Origin: Thermostichus sp047461615
GTDB taxonomy: Bacteria; Cyanobacteriota; Cyanobacteriia; Thermostichales; Thermostichaceae
Assembly: GCF_047461615.1 (NCBI RefSeq)
Contig: NZ_JANSHI010000006.1
Coordinates: 1 to 64,000, forward strand
DNA length: 64,000 nucleotides
Reading direction: 5' to 3'
The notes under the pieces were generated by a model, which saw only the letters and a list, made by a program, of their open reading frames with translations, had not been told where the DNA came from and did no database searches. Of the stretch, positions 8,288-17,426 are shown in pieces. Positions within the stretch are counted from its first letter, which is position 1, and each line of letters starts with the position of its first letter. A program made the translations under genes and the position numbers.

Positions 8288-9997
8288 TTATCCCTGGGCA
8301 AGGCCAGCCAAGAGGGCCTGCACCTGCTGGAGGTGAGCCCAGGCGCTGGAGCTCCCTTCTTGGTACCGACTCAGCTCCGCCTCCAACTGCCCCAGATACC
8401 CTGCCCACTCTGCCCAGCGCTCTTGCTCAGCAGCAAGCGCAGCTTGCAGTTGGTTGAGGCGCCCCCAGGTTTCGGCCATTGCCTGGGCACGGGCCCGCAG
8501 GGCCTCCTCCTCTTGCTCTAGGTGTTGCCACTCCTGCTCCAGGTCCTGCTGTTGGCGGTTCAGTTGCTCCTGTTGAGCTGAGAGGGAAGCTTCCAGTTGG
8601 TGGACAAGCGTTTGCAGGCGGTCTTTTTCCTGGAGCAGCTCCTGCTTTTGCTCGGCCATCTGTCCCAGGAGGGAGCCAATATCCACTCGAACCGGAGCGG
8701 CAGCCTGATTCTGTAGCTGCTTGAGGCGAGCCTCGTGGCGGGCTAGTTCCTCGTACTCCCGCTGCAGGTTTTTCTCTTGGGGCAGCAGAGCTTCTTCTAG
8801 GGCGCTACAGGCAGCCTGGGCGTAGTCGATCTCCATTTCGAGGTCAAACCGTTCCTCGGGAGAGGCGGTGGCCAGCCGCGCTTGTAACCCCTGTAAGGTT
8901 TGCCGGTTCTGCTCCAGCTCAGCCCGCTGCTGGCTAACCTGGGCCGCCCGCTGCTCGTAGTCCCGGCGCATTTGGCTAACCAAAGCCGCCAGCTCCTCCA
9001 CTGAGACCGCCACCTCCTCCCCTCCGTTGCGGCTACCGTCAACGATGAAGTCGTACTCCTGAACCAAACGGTAGGCTTTTTGCTGGAGGCTCTCCTGAGA
9101 GTGCAACTGCTGGAGGATCCTCTGCAGTTGCTCTTGGTAAAGCTGCAGGGATCGCTGCTGAACCTGCCAGCTAGCCTGGCTTTGCTCGAGGGCATGGCGG
9201 GATCCCCACCAGGCAGCGCGGCGCTCCCGCCAGGCTTGGTAGTCCCGCTCCAGCTCCTCCTGGCAAAGTTGGGCTTGCTGTCGCTCCTGCTCCAGTTGGG
9301 CCATCTGGTGGTGGAAGTGCTCCTGCTGCTGCTGAACCTGGCCTTTTAAACTTTGCAGAAGATCCAGGGGCGCCGTAGGGAAACTTAAATGTTCCTGAAC
9401 TTCTTGCAACAAAGCCCGGAGCTGGGCTGCTTCAGCTTCTCTAAGGCGGCTGGAGCGAGCTTCCAGTTCCTGCCGCTGTCGGTTGAGAGCTTCTCGCTGC
9501 TCTCCAATCAGGCGCTGTTGCTCAGCCAGATAGGCTTGCTGGTTGGTCAGCTCCTCTTTGAGACTCTCCAGAAGTTTGCGCTCCTCCTCGACCGCTTTGT
9601 ATTGCTCGTACAGCCGCTGCACCTCCTCTTCTTGGGCAGCCAGCTCCATCTCGCGGCGGGTGAGCTCTTGGGCCTGAAAGGTGAGGGACTTGCGCCAATT
9701 CTCGATCTCTTCCTCTTGGCTGCGGACTTTTTGCTGAAGTTGGCTGAAACTTTGCAGGTAGGTTACCACTTGGCGAGCAGCTTCGCTGATGCGAGTTACC
9801 TGACGGTTGCCAGAGACCTCTGCTAGCACCAGCGCCCCATCCTTGAAGCGCCCGGCTTCTTGAGCAATGCGGCCATCCAGGGTGATGGATTCTTCGTTGA
9901 CGGCCACCCAGGTGTTGTCCTGCTGTTGCTTAGCTAGTAGTTGCAGAGACGACTTGGCAAATCCAAGTGGCTTGGAGAGCTCTGCTAGGTACAGCAC
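8288..9997 (-). CDS. hmpF: Pilus motility taxis protein HmpF-like, long coiled coil
   Basis: The first 70 residues (LYLAELSK..., DGALVLAEVSGNRQVTRISEAARQVV) form a small globular head like that of cyanobacterial HmpF, a protein needed for type IV pilus-driven motility and phototaxis. The rest, to about residue 555, is a glutamine- and glutamate-rich coiled coil broken near residue 330 (DFIVDGSRNGGEE). The best start is GTG 9997 with GAGGGGG six bases upstream, giving 569 aa; TTG 10012 is in frame. No pilus or chemotaxis genes are adjacent; lysS follows. The family call rests on the head and on length; any coiled coil would match the remainder. Confidence 0.75.
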   Translation of the reverse strand: MLYLAELSKPLGFAKSSLQLLAKQQQDNTWVAVNEESITLDGRIAQEAGRFKDGALVLAEVSGNRQVTRISEAARQVVTYLQSFSQLQQKVRSQEEEIENWRKSLTFQAQELTRREMELAAQEEEVQRLYEQYKAVEEERKLLESLKEELTNQQAYLAEQQRLIGEQREALNRQRQELEARSSRLREAEAAQLRALLQEVQEHLSFPTAPLDLLQSLKGQVQQQQEHFHHQMAQLEQERQQAQLCQEELERDYQAWRERRAAWWGSRHALEQSQASWQVQQRSLQLYQEQLQRILQQLHSQESLQQKAYRLVQEYDFIVDGSRNGGEEVAVSVEELAALVSQMRRDYEQRAAQVSQQRAELEQNRQTLQGLQARLATASPEERFDLEMEIDYAQAACSALEEALLPQEKNLQREYEELARHEARLKQLQNQAAAPVRVDIGSLLGQMAEQKQELLQEKDRLQTLVHQLEASLSAQQEQLNRQQQDLEQEWQHLEQEEEALRARAQAMAETWGRLNQLQAALAAEQERWAEWAGYLGQLEAELSRYQEGSSSAWAHLQQVQALLAGLAQG

Positions 9998-10178
9998 GCC
10001 TAACCCCCTCAAATATGGACAGCAATAACCTCAATCCTGCTTTAGGGCCGCCGCTCAACTTGCAGGTTAACCCGCCATCTCAGTTGCTGATCCCAACCTC
10101 AACGATAGGGTAAAAAAAACGCCTTTGCCAGAGGCTGCTTGGGGAAACCTGGAGTAGCTATTCAAACTGGCCGCTTAG

Positions 10179-10196
10179 CCCTAGAGTGATCTAGGG
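10179..10196. repeat. Perfect inverted repeat upstream of trpC
   Basis: CCCTAGA-GTGA-TCTAGGG is a 7-bp perfect dyad with a four-base loop, 30 bases before the trpC start and without a following T-run. It could be an operator or a leader hairpin. I see no leader peptide with tryptophan codons. Confidence 0.55.
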
Positions 10197-10226
10197 TGAG
10201 GTGATAAGGTTCTGGTCAGGGGCGAT

Positions 10227-11144
10227 ATGGAGCTGCAGAGTGAACCGCTTGCTATTCGTCGGCGTTCCCCTGCCCCAGCAGTAGTGGTCGCCTCGCAGGT
10301 CTACCAGATAGCAGCGCCCGAGGCTGAGCCGCGCCACATTTTGGAAGCCATTGTCTGGCACAAAGAGCAGGAGGTGGAGCGCCAGCGGGAGCAGCTTCCT
10401 CTCAAGGAATTGCAACGGCAACTGGAGCAGGCTCCCCCCGTGCGGGATTTCGTGGCCGCTCTCACCCAATCCCCCCACCCCGTCTCTCTCATTGCTGAGG
10501 TGAAAAGGGCCTCTCCTAGCCGCGGCATCCTCCGGGATCCCTTTGACCCAGTGGCCATTGCCCGCAGCTATGAAGCAGGGGGGGCCAGTTGCCTATCGGT
10601 GCTTACAGATGAGCGGTTTTTTCAGGGCAGCGGCGAGTACCTGCGCCAGATCCGCCAGGCAGTAGGGATCCCCATCCTCTGCAAGGAGTTCATCCTCTAC
10701 CCCTACCAAATCCTCTGGGCCCGCAGCCTAGGAGCGGATGCGGTGCTGCTGATTGCCGCCATTCTCTCGGATGCCGACTTGGGCTACTTCCTCAAGCTCG
10801 TTCAGCGGTTGGGCATGGCGGCTTTGCTGGAGGTGCATACCGCTCAGGAGCTGGAGCGAGTCTTAGCCTTGCCGCAACTGCAACAGGCCAAGGGGCGGGT
10901 GTTGATTGGAATCAACAATCGCGACTTGAGAACCTTTACAGTCGACTTAAGGACGACACGCAACCTCCTAGCCGCCTACCGGGATCGCCTGGGGGATCTG
11001 CCGGTGGTCAGCGAGTCTGGCATCCACACCTTCGCCGATCTGCAGCAGTTGCAAGCCTGGGGGGTGCGCGCCGTGCTGGTGGGGGAAGCCCTGGTCACGC
11101 AGCCAGATCCTGGCCAAGGGGTGCGCTCCCTGTTGTCCCCGTAA
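10227..11144 (+). CDS. trpC: Indole-3-glycerol phosphate synthase
   Basis: TrpC closes the indole ring in tryptophan synthesis, turning carboxyphenylaminodeoxyribulose phosphate into indole-3-glycerol phosphate. The TIM-barrel signature LIAEVKRASPSRG follows an N-terminal arm of about 90 residues, longer than in many bacteria but usual in cyanobacteria. VGIPILCKEFIL, IGINNRDLRTFTVDL and VSESGI match later barrel strands and phosphate-binding loops. Length is 305 aa. It stands apart from other trp genes, as is common in cyanobacteria, and is followed 39 bases later by a small conserved gene on the same strand. Confidence 0.95.
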   Translation: MELQSEPLAIRRRSPAPAVVVASQVYQIAAPEAEPRHILEAIVWHKEQEVERQREQLPLKELQRQLEQAPPVRDFVAALTQSPHPVSLIAEVKRASPSRGILRDPFDPVAIARSYEAGGASCLSVLTDERFFQGSGEYLRQIRQAVGIPILCKEFILYPYQILWARSLGADAVLLIAAILSDADLGYFLKLVQRLGMAALLEVHTAQELERVLALPQLQQAKGRVLIGINNRDLRTFTVDLRTTRNLLAAYRDRLGDLPVVSESGIHTFADLQQLQAWGVRAVLVGEALVTQPDPGQGVRSLLSP

Positions 11145-11183
11145 ACTTTTCGCCAGCCACCAAGATGGATCCCTTCTAGATCG

Positions 11184-11423
11184 ATGAAACGGATTCCGGT
11201 GCCAGCCCACATCCACTATGAGTTTCTGCTGCGGGTTTTGGAGCGGCAGACGTTTCCGGCGGTCGAGGAACAGGATTTTGGCAACCGCGGCCGCACGCAG
11301 GAGCTGATCACCTCTTTGCGCAAGGCCCTCACCCAACAGTTGCAACTGGAAGAAGAGTGGCGCCAGCGGGGCTACCAAGTGGACTACCGCTGGAACCTGG
11401 ACGATCCGCCTCCCTCCCCTTGA
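11184..11423 (+). CDS. Small conserved cyanobacterial protein (DUF5340-like)
   Basis: The product has 79 aa, is soluble and is predicted mostly helical. The layout IPVPAHIHYEFLLRVLERQT ... TQELITSLRKALTQQ ... VDYRWNL resembles the cyanobacterial DUF5340 family as I remember it. No catalytic motif is visible. It lies between trpC and the copper-chaperone gene, all on the same strand with gaps of 39 and 58 bases. Function unknown. Confidence 0.65.
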   Translation: MKRIPVPAHIHYEFLLRVLERQTFPAVEEQDFGNRGRTQELITSLRKALTQQLQLEEEWRQRGYQVDYRWNLDDPPPSP

Positions 11424-11481
11424 CCTTCTAGCCCCCTGCAAGGCTTAGCATCGAGCTATGGAGGTGTAGAGGCTTTTCAGG

Positions 11482-11676
11482 ATGCAGGTTGTTTTGACGG
11501 TGCCCAAGCTGGCCTGCTCGGCTTGTGTGGAGACCATTGCCCAGGCGGTGCGGCAACGGGATCCCCAGGCCCAAGTGGAAGCGGATCCCAAGACTAAGCA
11601 GGTGCGGATTCTCTCCGCGCAGACAGACACGGACTGGCGGCAGGTTCTTGCCCAAGTGGGCTATCCGCCGGCGTAG
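11482..11676 (+). CDS. Atx1-like copper metallochaperone (HMA domain)
   Basis: This 64-aa protein is a single heavy-metal-associated domain. The metal site reads VPKLACSACVETIAQAV; the CxxC pair follows LA rather than the usual GMT, exactly as in the cyanobacterial Atx1 type (VPTIACEAC in Synechocystis). Such chaperones pass Cu(I) to P-type ATPases that serve plastocyanin and cytochrome oxidase in the thylakoid. The next gene, 90 bases on, is a copper P-type ATPase, which supports the role. The gene starts at ATG 11482. Confidence 0.88.
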   Translation: MQVVLTVPKLACSACVETIAQAVRQRDPQAQVEADPKTKQVRILSAQTDTDWRQVLAQVGYPPA

Positions 11677-11766
11677 CGACGTCGGCAGGACAAAGCTCCC
11701 GGCTGGGGTTTTCCTCATTGTTGGGAGGAAGGAGGCTTTGGCGTTGCTTTTACTCGGAGGGCAGCC

Positions 11767-14055
11767 ATGTCTGGTTCTAGTACCCCCAACCCCTCTGCCC
11801 CATCTGCTGCCGGCACTTGGCGCTTGGCCATCCAGGGTATGAGCTGTGCCTCCTGCGCTGCCGGCATTGAACGGGCGCTGGGCCAGGTGCCAGGGGTGAC
11901 GGCGCAAACGGTGAACTTTGCCAGCGAACAGGCGATTGTTCAAGGGGATCCCCGGCTGGTGAGCCCCCAAGCCTTGATCCAGGCGGTGGAGCAGGCGGGG
12001 TATCGGGCCCACCTCATCCAAGACGATTGGCAACCGCTGGAGCCGACGGATCCCGAGCGGATTGCCCAACGGGCGGCAATAGGAATAGGCATCAGCACGG
12101 CGCTGCTAGTGGGATCGTTGCCGATGATGCTGGGGAGGGAGATCCCCGGCTTGCCCCTACAGGATCCGTGGCTGCAGTTGCTGCTGACAATACCGGTGCA
12201 GTTTTGGGTGGGCCAGCCGTTTTATCGCGGGGCCTGGGCGGCTTGGCGGCGGCGAACGGCCGATATGAACACCCTGGTGGCCTTGGGAACCAGTGCCGCC
12301 TTCTTCCATTCCCTTTTTGCCACCCTCTTTCCCGACTTCTTCCACCGGCAAGGGCTGCACCCCGAGGTGTACTACGAAGTAGCGGCCGTGGTCGTCACGC
12401 TGGTGCTGGTGGGCAAGTGGATGGAGCAGCGGGCCAAAGCCCAAACCTCCGAGGCCATCCACAAGCTGATGGGGCTGCAGCCCAAAACCGCAAGGGTAAT
12501 TCGCCAGGGAGTGGAACAGGAGATCCCAATTGGGGAGGTGCAAGTAGGAGATTGCATCCGCGTGCGCCCCGGCGAGAAGGTGCCGGTGGACGGTGTAATC
12601 CTGGAAGGTTCCTCGGCGATAGATGAGTCGATGGTAACCGGGGAAAGCCTGCCTGTCGTCAAATCGGTGGGGGATGAGGTTATCGCGGCCACTCTCAACC
12701 AGACCGGCAGCTTTGTCATGAAGGCCCAGCGGGTAGGCAAAGATACGCTTTTGGCCCAGATCGTGCGCCTGGTGCAGGAAGCTCAGGGATCCAAAGCTCC
12801 CATTCAGCAGGTGGCAGATCGAGTGACCTCGTGGTTTGTGCCGGCGGTCATTGGAGTGGCGGCGGTAACGTTTGGGCTCTGGTGGGGACTGGCGGGCAAG
12901 CCAACGTTGGCTTTGGTCAATGCCGTTGGGGTGCTGGTCATTGCCTGCCCTTGTGCCTTGGGTTTGGCCACCCCCACCTCGATCCAGGTGGCCACAGGGC
13001 GAGGAGCAGAGCTGGGGATCCTGGTGAAGCGGCCTGAGAGCTTGGAGGTTTTGGCCCATCGCCTTGCCACCGTGGTCTTGGACAAAACCGGCACTCTCAC
13101 CGCTGGCCGTCCCGCTGTTACCGATATCTGGACTCCAGCCTCCTCTCCCCTAGGGCTGTTGCGTCTAGCGGCTGCGGCAGAACAGTACTCAGAACATCCG
13201 CTAGCCCGGGCAGTGGTGCAAAAAGCTGAAGCAGAAGGGATCGCGCTCCCGCCAGCCCAGCACTTCCAGGCAAGAGTAGGCGAGGGGATAGAAGCCTGGG
13301 TAGAGGGACAGCCGGTGCGTGTTGGTCGGCTGAGCTGGCTGCAGGCGATGGGGATCCCTTGCCATCCCGCCAGCAAGGAGCGGGCTCAAGCTTGGGAGAA
13401 CGAGGGCAAAACGGTCATTGGCGTGGCTCAAGGGGAGAGTTTTCTGGGACTGCTGGCCATTGCCGATCCGCTAAAGCCCACTTCCGCTGAAGCTGTGCAG
13501 CAGCTGCACCAGATGGGGCTGGAGGTGGTTATGCTGACTGGCGACAACCCCACCACTGCCCAAGCCATTGCCCGGCAGGTCGGGATCCGGCGAGTCATTG
13601 CCCAAGTCCGTCCTGAGCAGAAGGCAGCCTTGATTCGCCAGCTTAGGCGGCCTCAGGGGCGGGTGGTGATGGTGGGAGACGGCCTTAACGATGCGCCGGC
13701 CCTGGCTGAGGCCGATGTGGGGATTGCCATGGGGACGGGCACGGACGTGGCCATGGCCACCGGCGACATTACCCTGGTATCGGGCGATTTGCGGGGTGTG
13801 GCTGCCGCCATCCAACTTAGCCGGGCTACCCTTGCCAACATTCGCCAAAACCTCTTCTTTGCTTTTATCTACAACGTCCTGGGGATCCCCATTGCTGCCG
13901 GGGCGCTCTATCCCTTCACCGGCTGGCTGCTCAACCCCATGTTGGCGGGGGCAGCCATGGCCTTCAGCTCTGTCTCGGTGGTGGCCAATGCCCTGCGCCT
14001 GCGGCACTTTCAGCCCTCACCCCCAGTCCCTCTTGCTCGGAGAGGAGGGAGTTAG
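11767..14055 (+). CDS. Copper-transporting P1B-type ATPase (CopA/CtaA/PacS family)
   Basis: The protein has 762 aa. An N-terminal heavy-metal domain carries GMSCASC at residues 24-30. It is followed by eight predicted membrane helices and the P1B hallmarks: CPCALG (CPC at 394-396) in helix 6, phosphorylation loop DKTGTLTAG from residue 439, SEHPLARAV, and GDGLNDAPAL from 637. The CPC motif and lone CxxC domain point to Cu(I). The sequence alone does not say whether it is the import (CtaA) or thylakoid (PacS) type. GGAGG lies six bases before the ATG. The neighbouring Atx1-like gene is the likely donor. Confidence 0.93.
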   Translation: MSGSSTPNPSAPSAAGTWRLAIQGMSCASCAAGIERALGQVPGVTAQTVNFASEQAIVQGDPRLVSPQALIQAVEQAGYRAHLIQDDWQPLEPTDPERIAQRAAIGIGISTALLVGSLPMMLGREIPGLPLQDPWLQLLLTIPVQFWVGQPFYRGAWAAWRRRTADMNTLVALGTSAAFFHSLFATLFPDFFHRQGLHPEVYYEVAAVVVTLVLVGKWMEQRAKAQTSEAIHKLMGLQPKTARVIRQGVEQEIPIGEVQVGDCIRVRPGEKVPVDGVILEGSSAIDESMVTGESLPVVKSVGDEVIAATLNQTGSFVMKAQRVGKDTLLAQIVRLVQEAQGSKAPIQQVADRVTSWFVPAVIGVAAVTFGLWWGLAGKPTLALVNAVGVLVIACPCALGLATPTSIQVATGRGAELGILVKRPESLEVLAHRLATVVLDKTGTLTAGRPAVTDIWTPASSPLGLLRLAAAAEQYSEHPLARAVVQKAEAEGIALPPAQHFQARVGEGIEAWVEGQPVRVGRLSWLQAMGIPCHPASKERAQAWENEGKTVIGVAQGESFLGLLAIADPLKPTSAEAVQQLHQMGLEVVMLTGDNPTTAQAIARQVGIRRVIAQVRPEQKAALIRQLRRPQGRVVMVGDGLNDAPALAEADVGIAMGTGTDVAMATGDITLVSGDLRGVAAAIQLSRATLANIRQNLFFAFIYNVLGIPIAAGALYPFTGWLLNPMLAGAAMAFSSVSVVANALRLRHFQPSPPVPLARRGGS

Positions 14056-14250
14056 GGATCAAGACAAGGATCTGGAATTATCTCCCCGGAGGCGGCAATC
14101 CCCCTGGGGGGCCTTGGTGAACAACTAGCGGCAGGCTAGCCTAAAAGGCCCAGGCAGGCTGGGGAAAGTGCGGCGCCAATCCGCTCCCTCAGCGAAAACA
14201 CCCACCTGCTTTTTCCTGGACCTTTGCAATTCCCAAGGAACGGAGTTTTC

Positions 14251-15306
14251 GTGTTGAATACCCTCAGTTTTTCTCCTTCCCCTACCGTTGGGCAGTCCCC
14301 TTCTGCGTCCTTGCCCTTGTTGCTCATCGGCCACGGATCCCGTGACCCGGAGGGACAGCAAGCCTTCCTGGAGCTGGCCCAGACCTACCAAGCTCTCACC
14401 CCCCATCGGCCGGTGATCCCTTGCTTTCTGGAGCTGGCCCAGCCGACCATTGCCCAAGGGGTGGAACACTGCTTGGCCCAGGGGTGGCAGGAGATCGTGG
14501 CTCTGCCGCTATTGCTGTTTGGGGCGCGCCACAACAAGTTCGACGTGACCACGGAGCTGGATCGCCTCCAGGCCCTCCACCCGCAGTTGCGCGTCCACTA
14601 CGGCGCGCCGCTGGGGATCCGCGTTGAGATCTTGCAAATGCTGCGGGAGCGAATGGCCACTTTGCTGGCCGCCCAGCCGCAGCGGATCCCGGAAGCGGAG
14701 ACGGTGCTGCTCTTTGTCGGCCGCGGCTCCAGTGATCCCGAAGCCAACGCCGAAGCCTGCAAGCTGGCTCGGCTGCTCTGGGAAGGGTCGGGGTTTGCGG
14801 CCGTGGAGACTTGCTTTATCGGCATTACCCATCCGCGCCTGCCCGTGGGGTTGCAGCGAGCCCTCTCTTGGCAGCCGCGCCGGGTTCTCGTGTTGCCCTA
14901 TTTTCTCTTTACAGGGGTACTGGTGAAAAGAATCGAGGCGGCAGTGCAGGAGCAGCGGCGCTGCCACCCCGAGATTGACTGGCTGATGCTGCCAGAATTG
15001 GGCATAGTGGATACGGTGCTGCACACCCTGCAGCAACTGGAGCAGGAGGCTCTCCAGGGCCAAACTCCAGTGAACTGCCACCTCTGCAAGTTTCGCCTGG
15101 CGGTGAGCGCAGAGCTGGGAGCAGGACATTCCCATCCTCATCCCCACGACCATGACCATCACTCTCATGGGCATGGACACGACCATCACTCCCATGGGCA
15201 CGGTCCTCACCACCATCACTCTGAACACCACCATGCCCCCGCAGGGGCAGCGGATCCCTGGGCCTCCTTGGAGAGCTATCACCAACGAGCTTGGCAGGTG
15301 CCCTAG
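14251..15306 (+). CDS. CbiX-type sirohydrochlorin chelatase with histidine-rich tail
   Basis: The protein has two repeats of the CbiX/SirB fold: LLLIGHGSRDPEGQQAF (His28) with LPLLLFGARHNKFDV in the first half, and LLFVGRGSSDPEANAEA with LPYFLFTGVLVKRI in the second. These enzymes insert Co or Fe into sirohydrochlorin for cobalamin or siroheme. From about residue 293 there is a run of HSH, HDHDHHSH and HGHGPHHHH segments, a likely metal store or sensor, before a short hydrophobic end. I prefer GTG 14251 (CGGAG just upstream; 351 aa) over TTG 14224. It follows the copper ATPase on the same strand by about 195 bases. Confidence 0.88.
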   Translation: MLNTLSFSPSPTVGQSPSASLPLLLIGHGSRDPEGQQAFLELAQTYQALTPHRPVIPCFLELAQPTIAQGVEHCLAQGWQEIVALPLLLFGARHNKFDVTTELDRLQALHPQLRVHYGAPLGIRVEILQMLRERMATLLAAQPQRIPEAETVLLFVGRGSSDPEANAEACKLARLLWEGSGFAAVETCFIGITHPRLPVGLQRALSWQPRRVLVLPYFLFTGVLVKRIEAAVQEQRRCHPEIDWLMLPELGIVDTVLHTLQQLEQEALQGQTPVNCHLCKFRLAVSAELGAGHSHPHPHDHDHHSHGHGHDHHSHGHGPHHHHSEHHHAPAGAADPWASLESYHQRAWQVP

Positions 15307-15370
15307 CAAGAGCGACGGGATAAACTGGGGGGTGGCAGGCGTTGTGTGGGCCCCTTAGGGCTTTGGTTTC

Positions 15371-16012
15371 TTGGCCTACCCGATGACGAGGCTTGTCCGC
15401 TCCTTTTGGATCTCCGGTGCTGCTGCTGCAGGGAGCGGGCTCCTCGTCTTCGCCGGGGTGGTGGCTCTGCTGGATCAGATCCTGCCGACTCTGCCCAAGA
15501 TTTCCCTCTCCTTGGCTGGGATTCCTGGCCTAGCGGCTGGGCTGGGGGCTGCCTATGGGGTTTGGTGGCTGGCCCGGCTGGCGTTGCAGTCGACCTCTTG
15601 GGGCAGCTTCCGAGAAGCGCTGCTAGAAGCTCTATCTCCGTTTGATCCTGCCGATCACGGCGGCCAGCCGCGACTACGACCCAAGCCTAGCCCAGAGCAA
15701 GCGCTGCGCCAGCTGCAATCCCAAGTTGCTGCCCTGGAGGCAGAATTGGAACGCCAAGGGATCCAACTACAGCAGGCAAAAGCAGAGCAAGCCCAGCTCC
15801 AGCAGCGGCAGCAGCAACTCGAGCGCCTTCTACAGTGCACCAAATGGGAAAACCAAAAGCTGCACTCTCAACAAGAGGAATGGGCCCGGCAACTGGAACA
15901 GTCCCAAGAGAAGTTGCAGGCGTTGCAAGCGTCCTACCGGGCCCTGGAGACCCTCTGTGAGATCAGCTTCGCTCTCATCGAGAAAACGCGAGGTGAAGAC
16001 CCCCGGCTTTAG
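15371..16012 (+). CDS. Unknown membrane protein with C-terminal coiled coil
   Basis: I do not recognise a family. Two hydrophobic stretches (about residues 12-33 and 46-72) should span the membrane as a hairpin. They are followed by a linker rich in proline and then a glutamine-rich coiled coil from about 108 to 200. The count assumes TTG 15371 (213 aa); ATG 15383 would remove four residues and is equally plausible. The gene is convergent with the fibrillin gene, 22 bases apart. The layout suggests a membrane-anchored scaffold, which is inference only. Confidence 0.6.
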   Translation: MAYPMTRLVRSFWISGAAAAGSGLLVFAGVVALLDQILPTLPKISLSLAGIPGLAAGLGAAYGVWWLARLALQSTSWGSFREALLEALSPFDPADHGGQPRLRPKPSPEQALRQLQSQVAALEAELERQGIQLQQAKAEQAQLQQRQQQLERLLQCTKWENQKLHSQQEEWARQLEQSQEKLQALQASYRALETLCEISFALIEKTRGEDPRL

Positions 16013-16034
16013 CCGTGGGGTAGTGCGTCTCCAG

Positions 16035-16652
16035 CTAGCTACTGCCTTCGCCCACCCGCCTGAGCACGAAGAGACTCCCTTGGCTGCCACGGCCAATCCG
16101 CAGATCCTCGTCCAAATAGGTGATATCCAGCCAGCCCGTTGGCTTGCGACAACCCAGGTCAATCTTGATAGCCGGGATCCGGTTGGGATCCCGTTCGAGC
16201 AGATAGAGAAAACTCTCGATCTCGTAGCTCATCAACGCCTGGAGTCCCACAAGCAGCCGCTCGAACAGCACCTTGACCCGCCGTTCCGATGCCGGATAGA
16301 AGCGGGCTGCCACCGCCAAGATCCCCCGCGGCAGCCAGCCGGATCCCTGGATTTCGGCCACGTTAAAGACTTGGCTCTTTTGGGCTCGAATGCACTGATA
16401 GATCTCGCCGGTGGTCAAAAGGGGCAAAGGGGCCAGCCGCAACAAAGCGGCGCTAGTGGTGAACAGGTTCAGCCAAGTCCCCTCCAACCGTTCAGGAGCT
16501 GCTAGGGGGTTAGGGGTAGGGTTGAGGACTTCTAGGGCGGCAATGTGAGCCAGAATCTGGTTTTTTTGGCTAGGGGAAACCCTGCGGCCCCGGTCGGTCG
16601 TCTCCAAAAGCTGCAACAGCGCCGACTTTTTTTCAGCTAAGGTTTCAGGCAT
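16035..16652 (-). CDS. PAP/fibrillin family protein (plastoglobulin-like)
   Basis: The 205-aa product matches the plastid lipid-associated protein/fibrillin family. It has an N-terminal helical segment, then LEGTWLNLFTTSAALLRL, VFNVAEIQ, VKVLFERL, and a C-terminal TGWLDITYLDEDLRIGRGSQGSLFVL, the family's signature end. Fibrillins are lipocalin-like proteins that bind hydrophobic molecules such as quinones at thylakoids and plastoglobules and help with photoprotection. It follows the Sua5/YciO gene on the same strand by about 70 bases. Confidence 0.88.
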   Translation of the reverse strand: MPETLAEKKSALLQLLETTDRGRRVSPSQKNQILAHIAALEVLNPTPNPLAAPERLEGTWLNLFTTSAALLRLAPLPLLTTGEIYQCIRAQKSQVFNVAEIQGSGWLPRGILAVAARFYPASERRVKVLFERLLVGLQALMSYEIESFLYLLERDPNRIPAIKIDLGCRKPTGWLDITYLDEDLRIGRGSQGSLFVLRRVGEGSS

Positions 16653-16721
16653 GGGACCATACCGGCAGGACGACCCTATTCTAGGAGCAAGCAGCTAGGC
16701 GGAAAACCCAGGGTCTGTGCC

Positions 16722-17417
16722 TCAATTGCCCGGCTCTTTTGCCCACTGCAGATCCGCCACCTGCTTGTAGCCCAGCCCGGCCCGCACCAGCAGCGGCTCC
16801 GGCCCTGTGAGATCGATGACGGTCGAGACCTGGGCCCGATAGGGAGCCTCGTCATCCACTATCAGATCCACTTGCTTCTCCAACTGGCGCATTTCCTCGG
16901 CGGTAAAGATTCCCCCTTCCTCCCAATCCGCTGCCGGATCAAAGCCCACCTCCAACGAGCCGATGGGATCCCTGCCCAGCTTGGCCGAGGTGGAGACGAT
17001 GGGGTTACCCAACTCGGCCAACAGCGCCTGACAGATGGCCGAATCGGGCACGCGGATGCCAGTGGTCTTTCGCTTGGGATCCATCACCAACCGAGGCACC
17101 AGCTTGGTGGCTGGCAACAAAAACGTAAACGGGCCAGGGATCAGCCGCCGCATCAGCCGATAGGCGGGATCGCTCACCTGGGCATACTGAGCAATCTGGG
17201 AAAGCGAAGGGCACAGAAAGGTAAGAGGCTTGTCGTTAGAAAGCCGCTTGATGTGCCGCACCCGCTCCACTGCCTGCTTGTGAGTGACATCGCAGCCGAT
17301 GGCATAGACCGTGTCGGTGGGATAAAGCATGACCGCCCCCTCGCGGAGCGCGGCTGCAATGCGCTGGATGGAGCGGGGCTGGGGGTGTTGGGGATGGAGC
17401 TTGAAGTATTCGGCCAT
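16722..17417 (-). CDS. Sua5/YciO/YrdC-type L-threonylcarbamoyladenylate synthase family protein
   Basis: The family makes threonylcarbamoyl-AMP from threonine, bicarbonate and ATP for the t6A modification of tRNA. Visible are MLYPTDTVYAIGCDV, KRLSNDKPLTFLC, PGPFTFLLPAT, KRKTTGIRVPD and GNPIVSTSAKL. These last two fit the YciO branch, whose exact substrate is less certain than that of TsaC/Sua5. Length is 231 aa. The gene lies nine bases after a small unknown gene and belongs to the obg cluster. Confidence 0.88.
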   Translation of the reverse strand: MAEYFKLHPQHPQPRSIQRIAAALREGAVMLYPTDTVYAIGCDVTHKQAVERVRHIKRLSNDKPLTFLCPSLSQIAQYAQVSDPAYRLMRRLIPGPFTFLLPATKLVPRLVMDPKRKTTGIRVPDSAICQALLAELGNPIVSTSAKLGRDPIGSLEVGFDPAADWEEGGIFTAEEMRQLEKQVDLIVDDEAPYRAQVSTVIDLTGPEPLLVRAGLGYKQVADLQWAKEPGN

Positions 17418-17426
17418 CAGAAAACG

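Noticed and set aside
8288..9997. Repeated CAG/CTG-rich segments that look like a repeat array
   Set aside because: They come from the glutamine-rich coiled coil of HmpF, not from a DNA repeat or CRISPR; no spacers of constant length.
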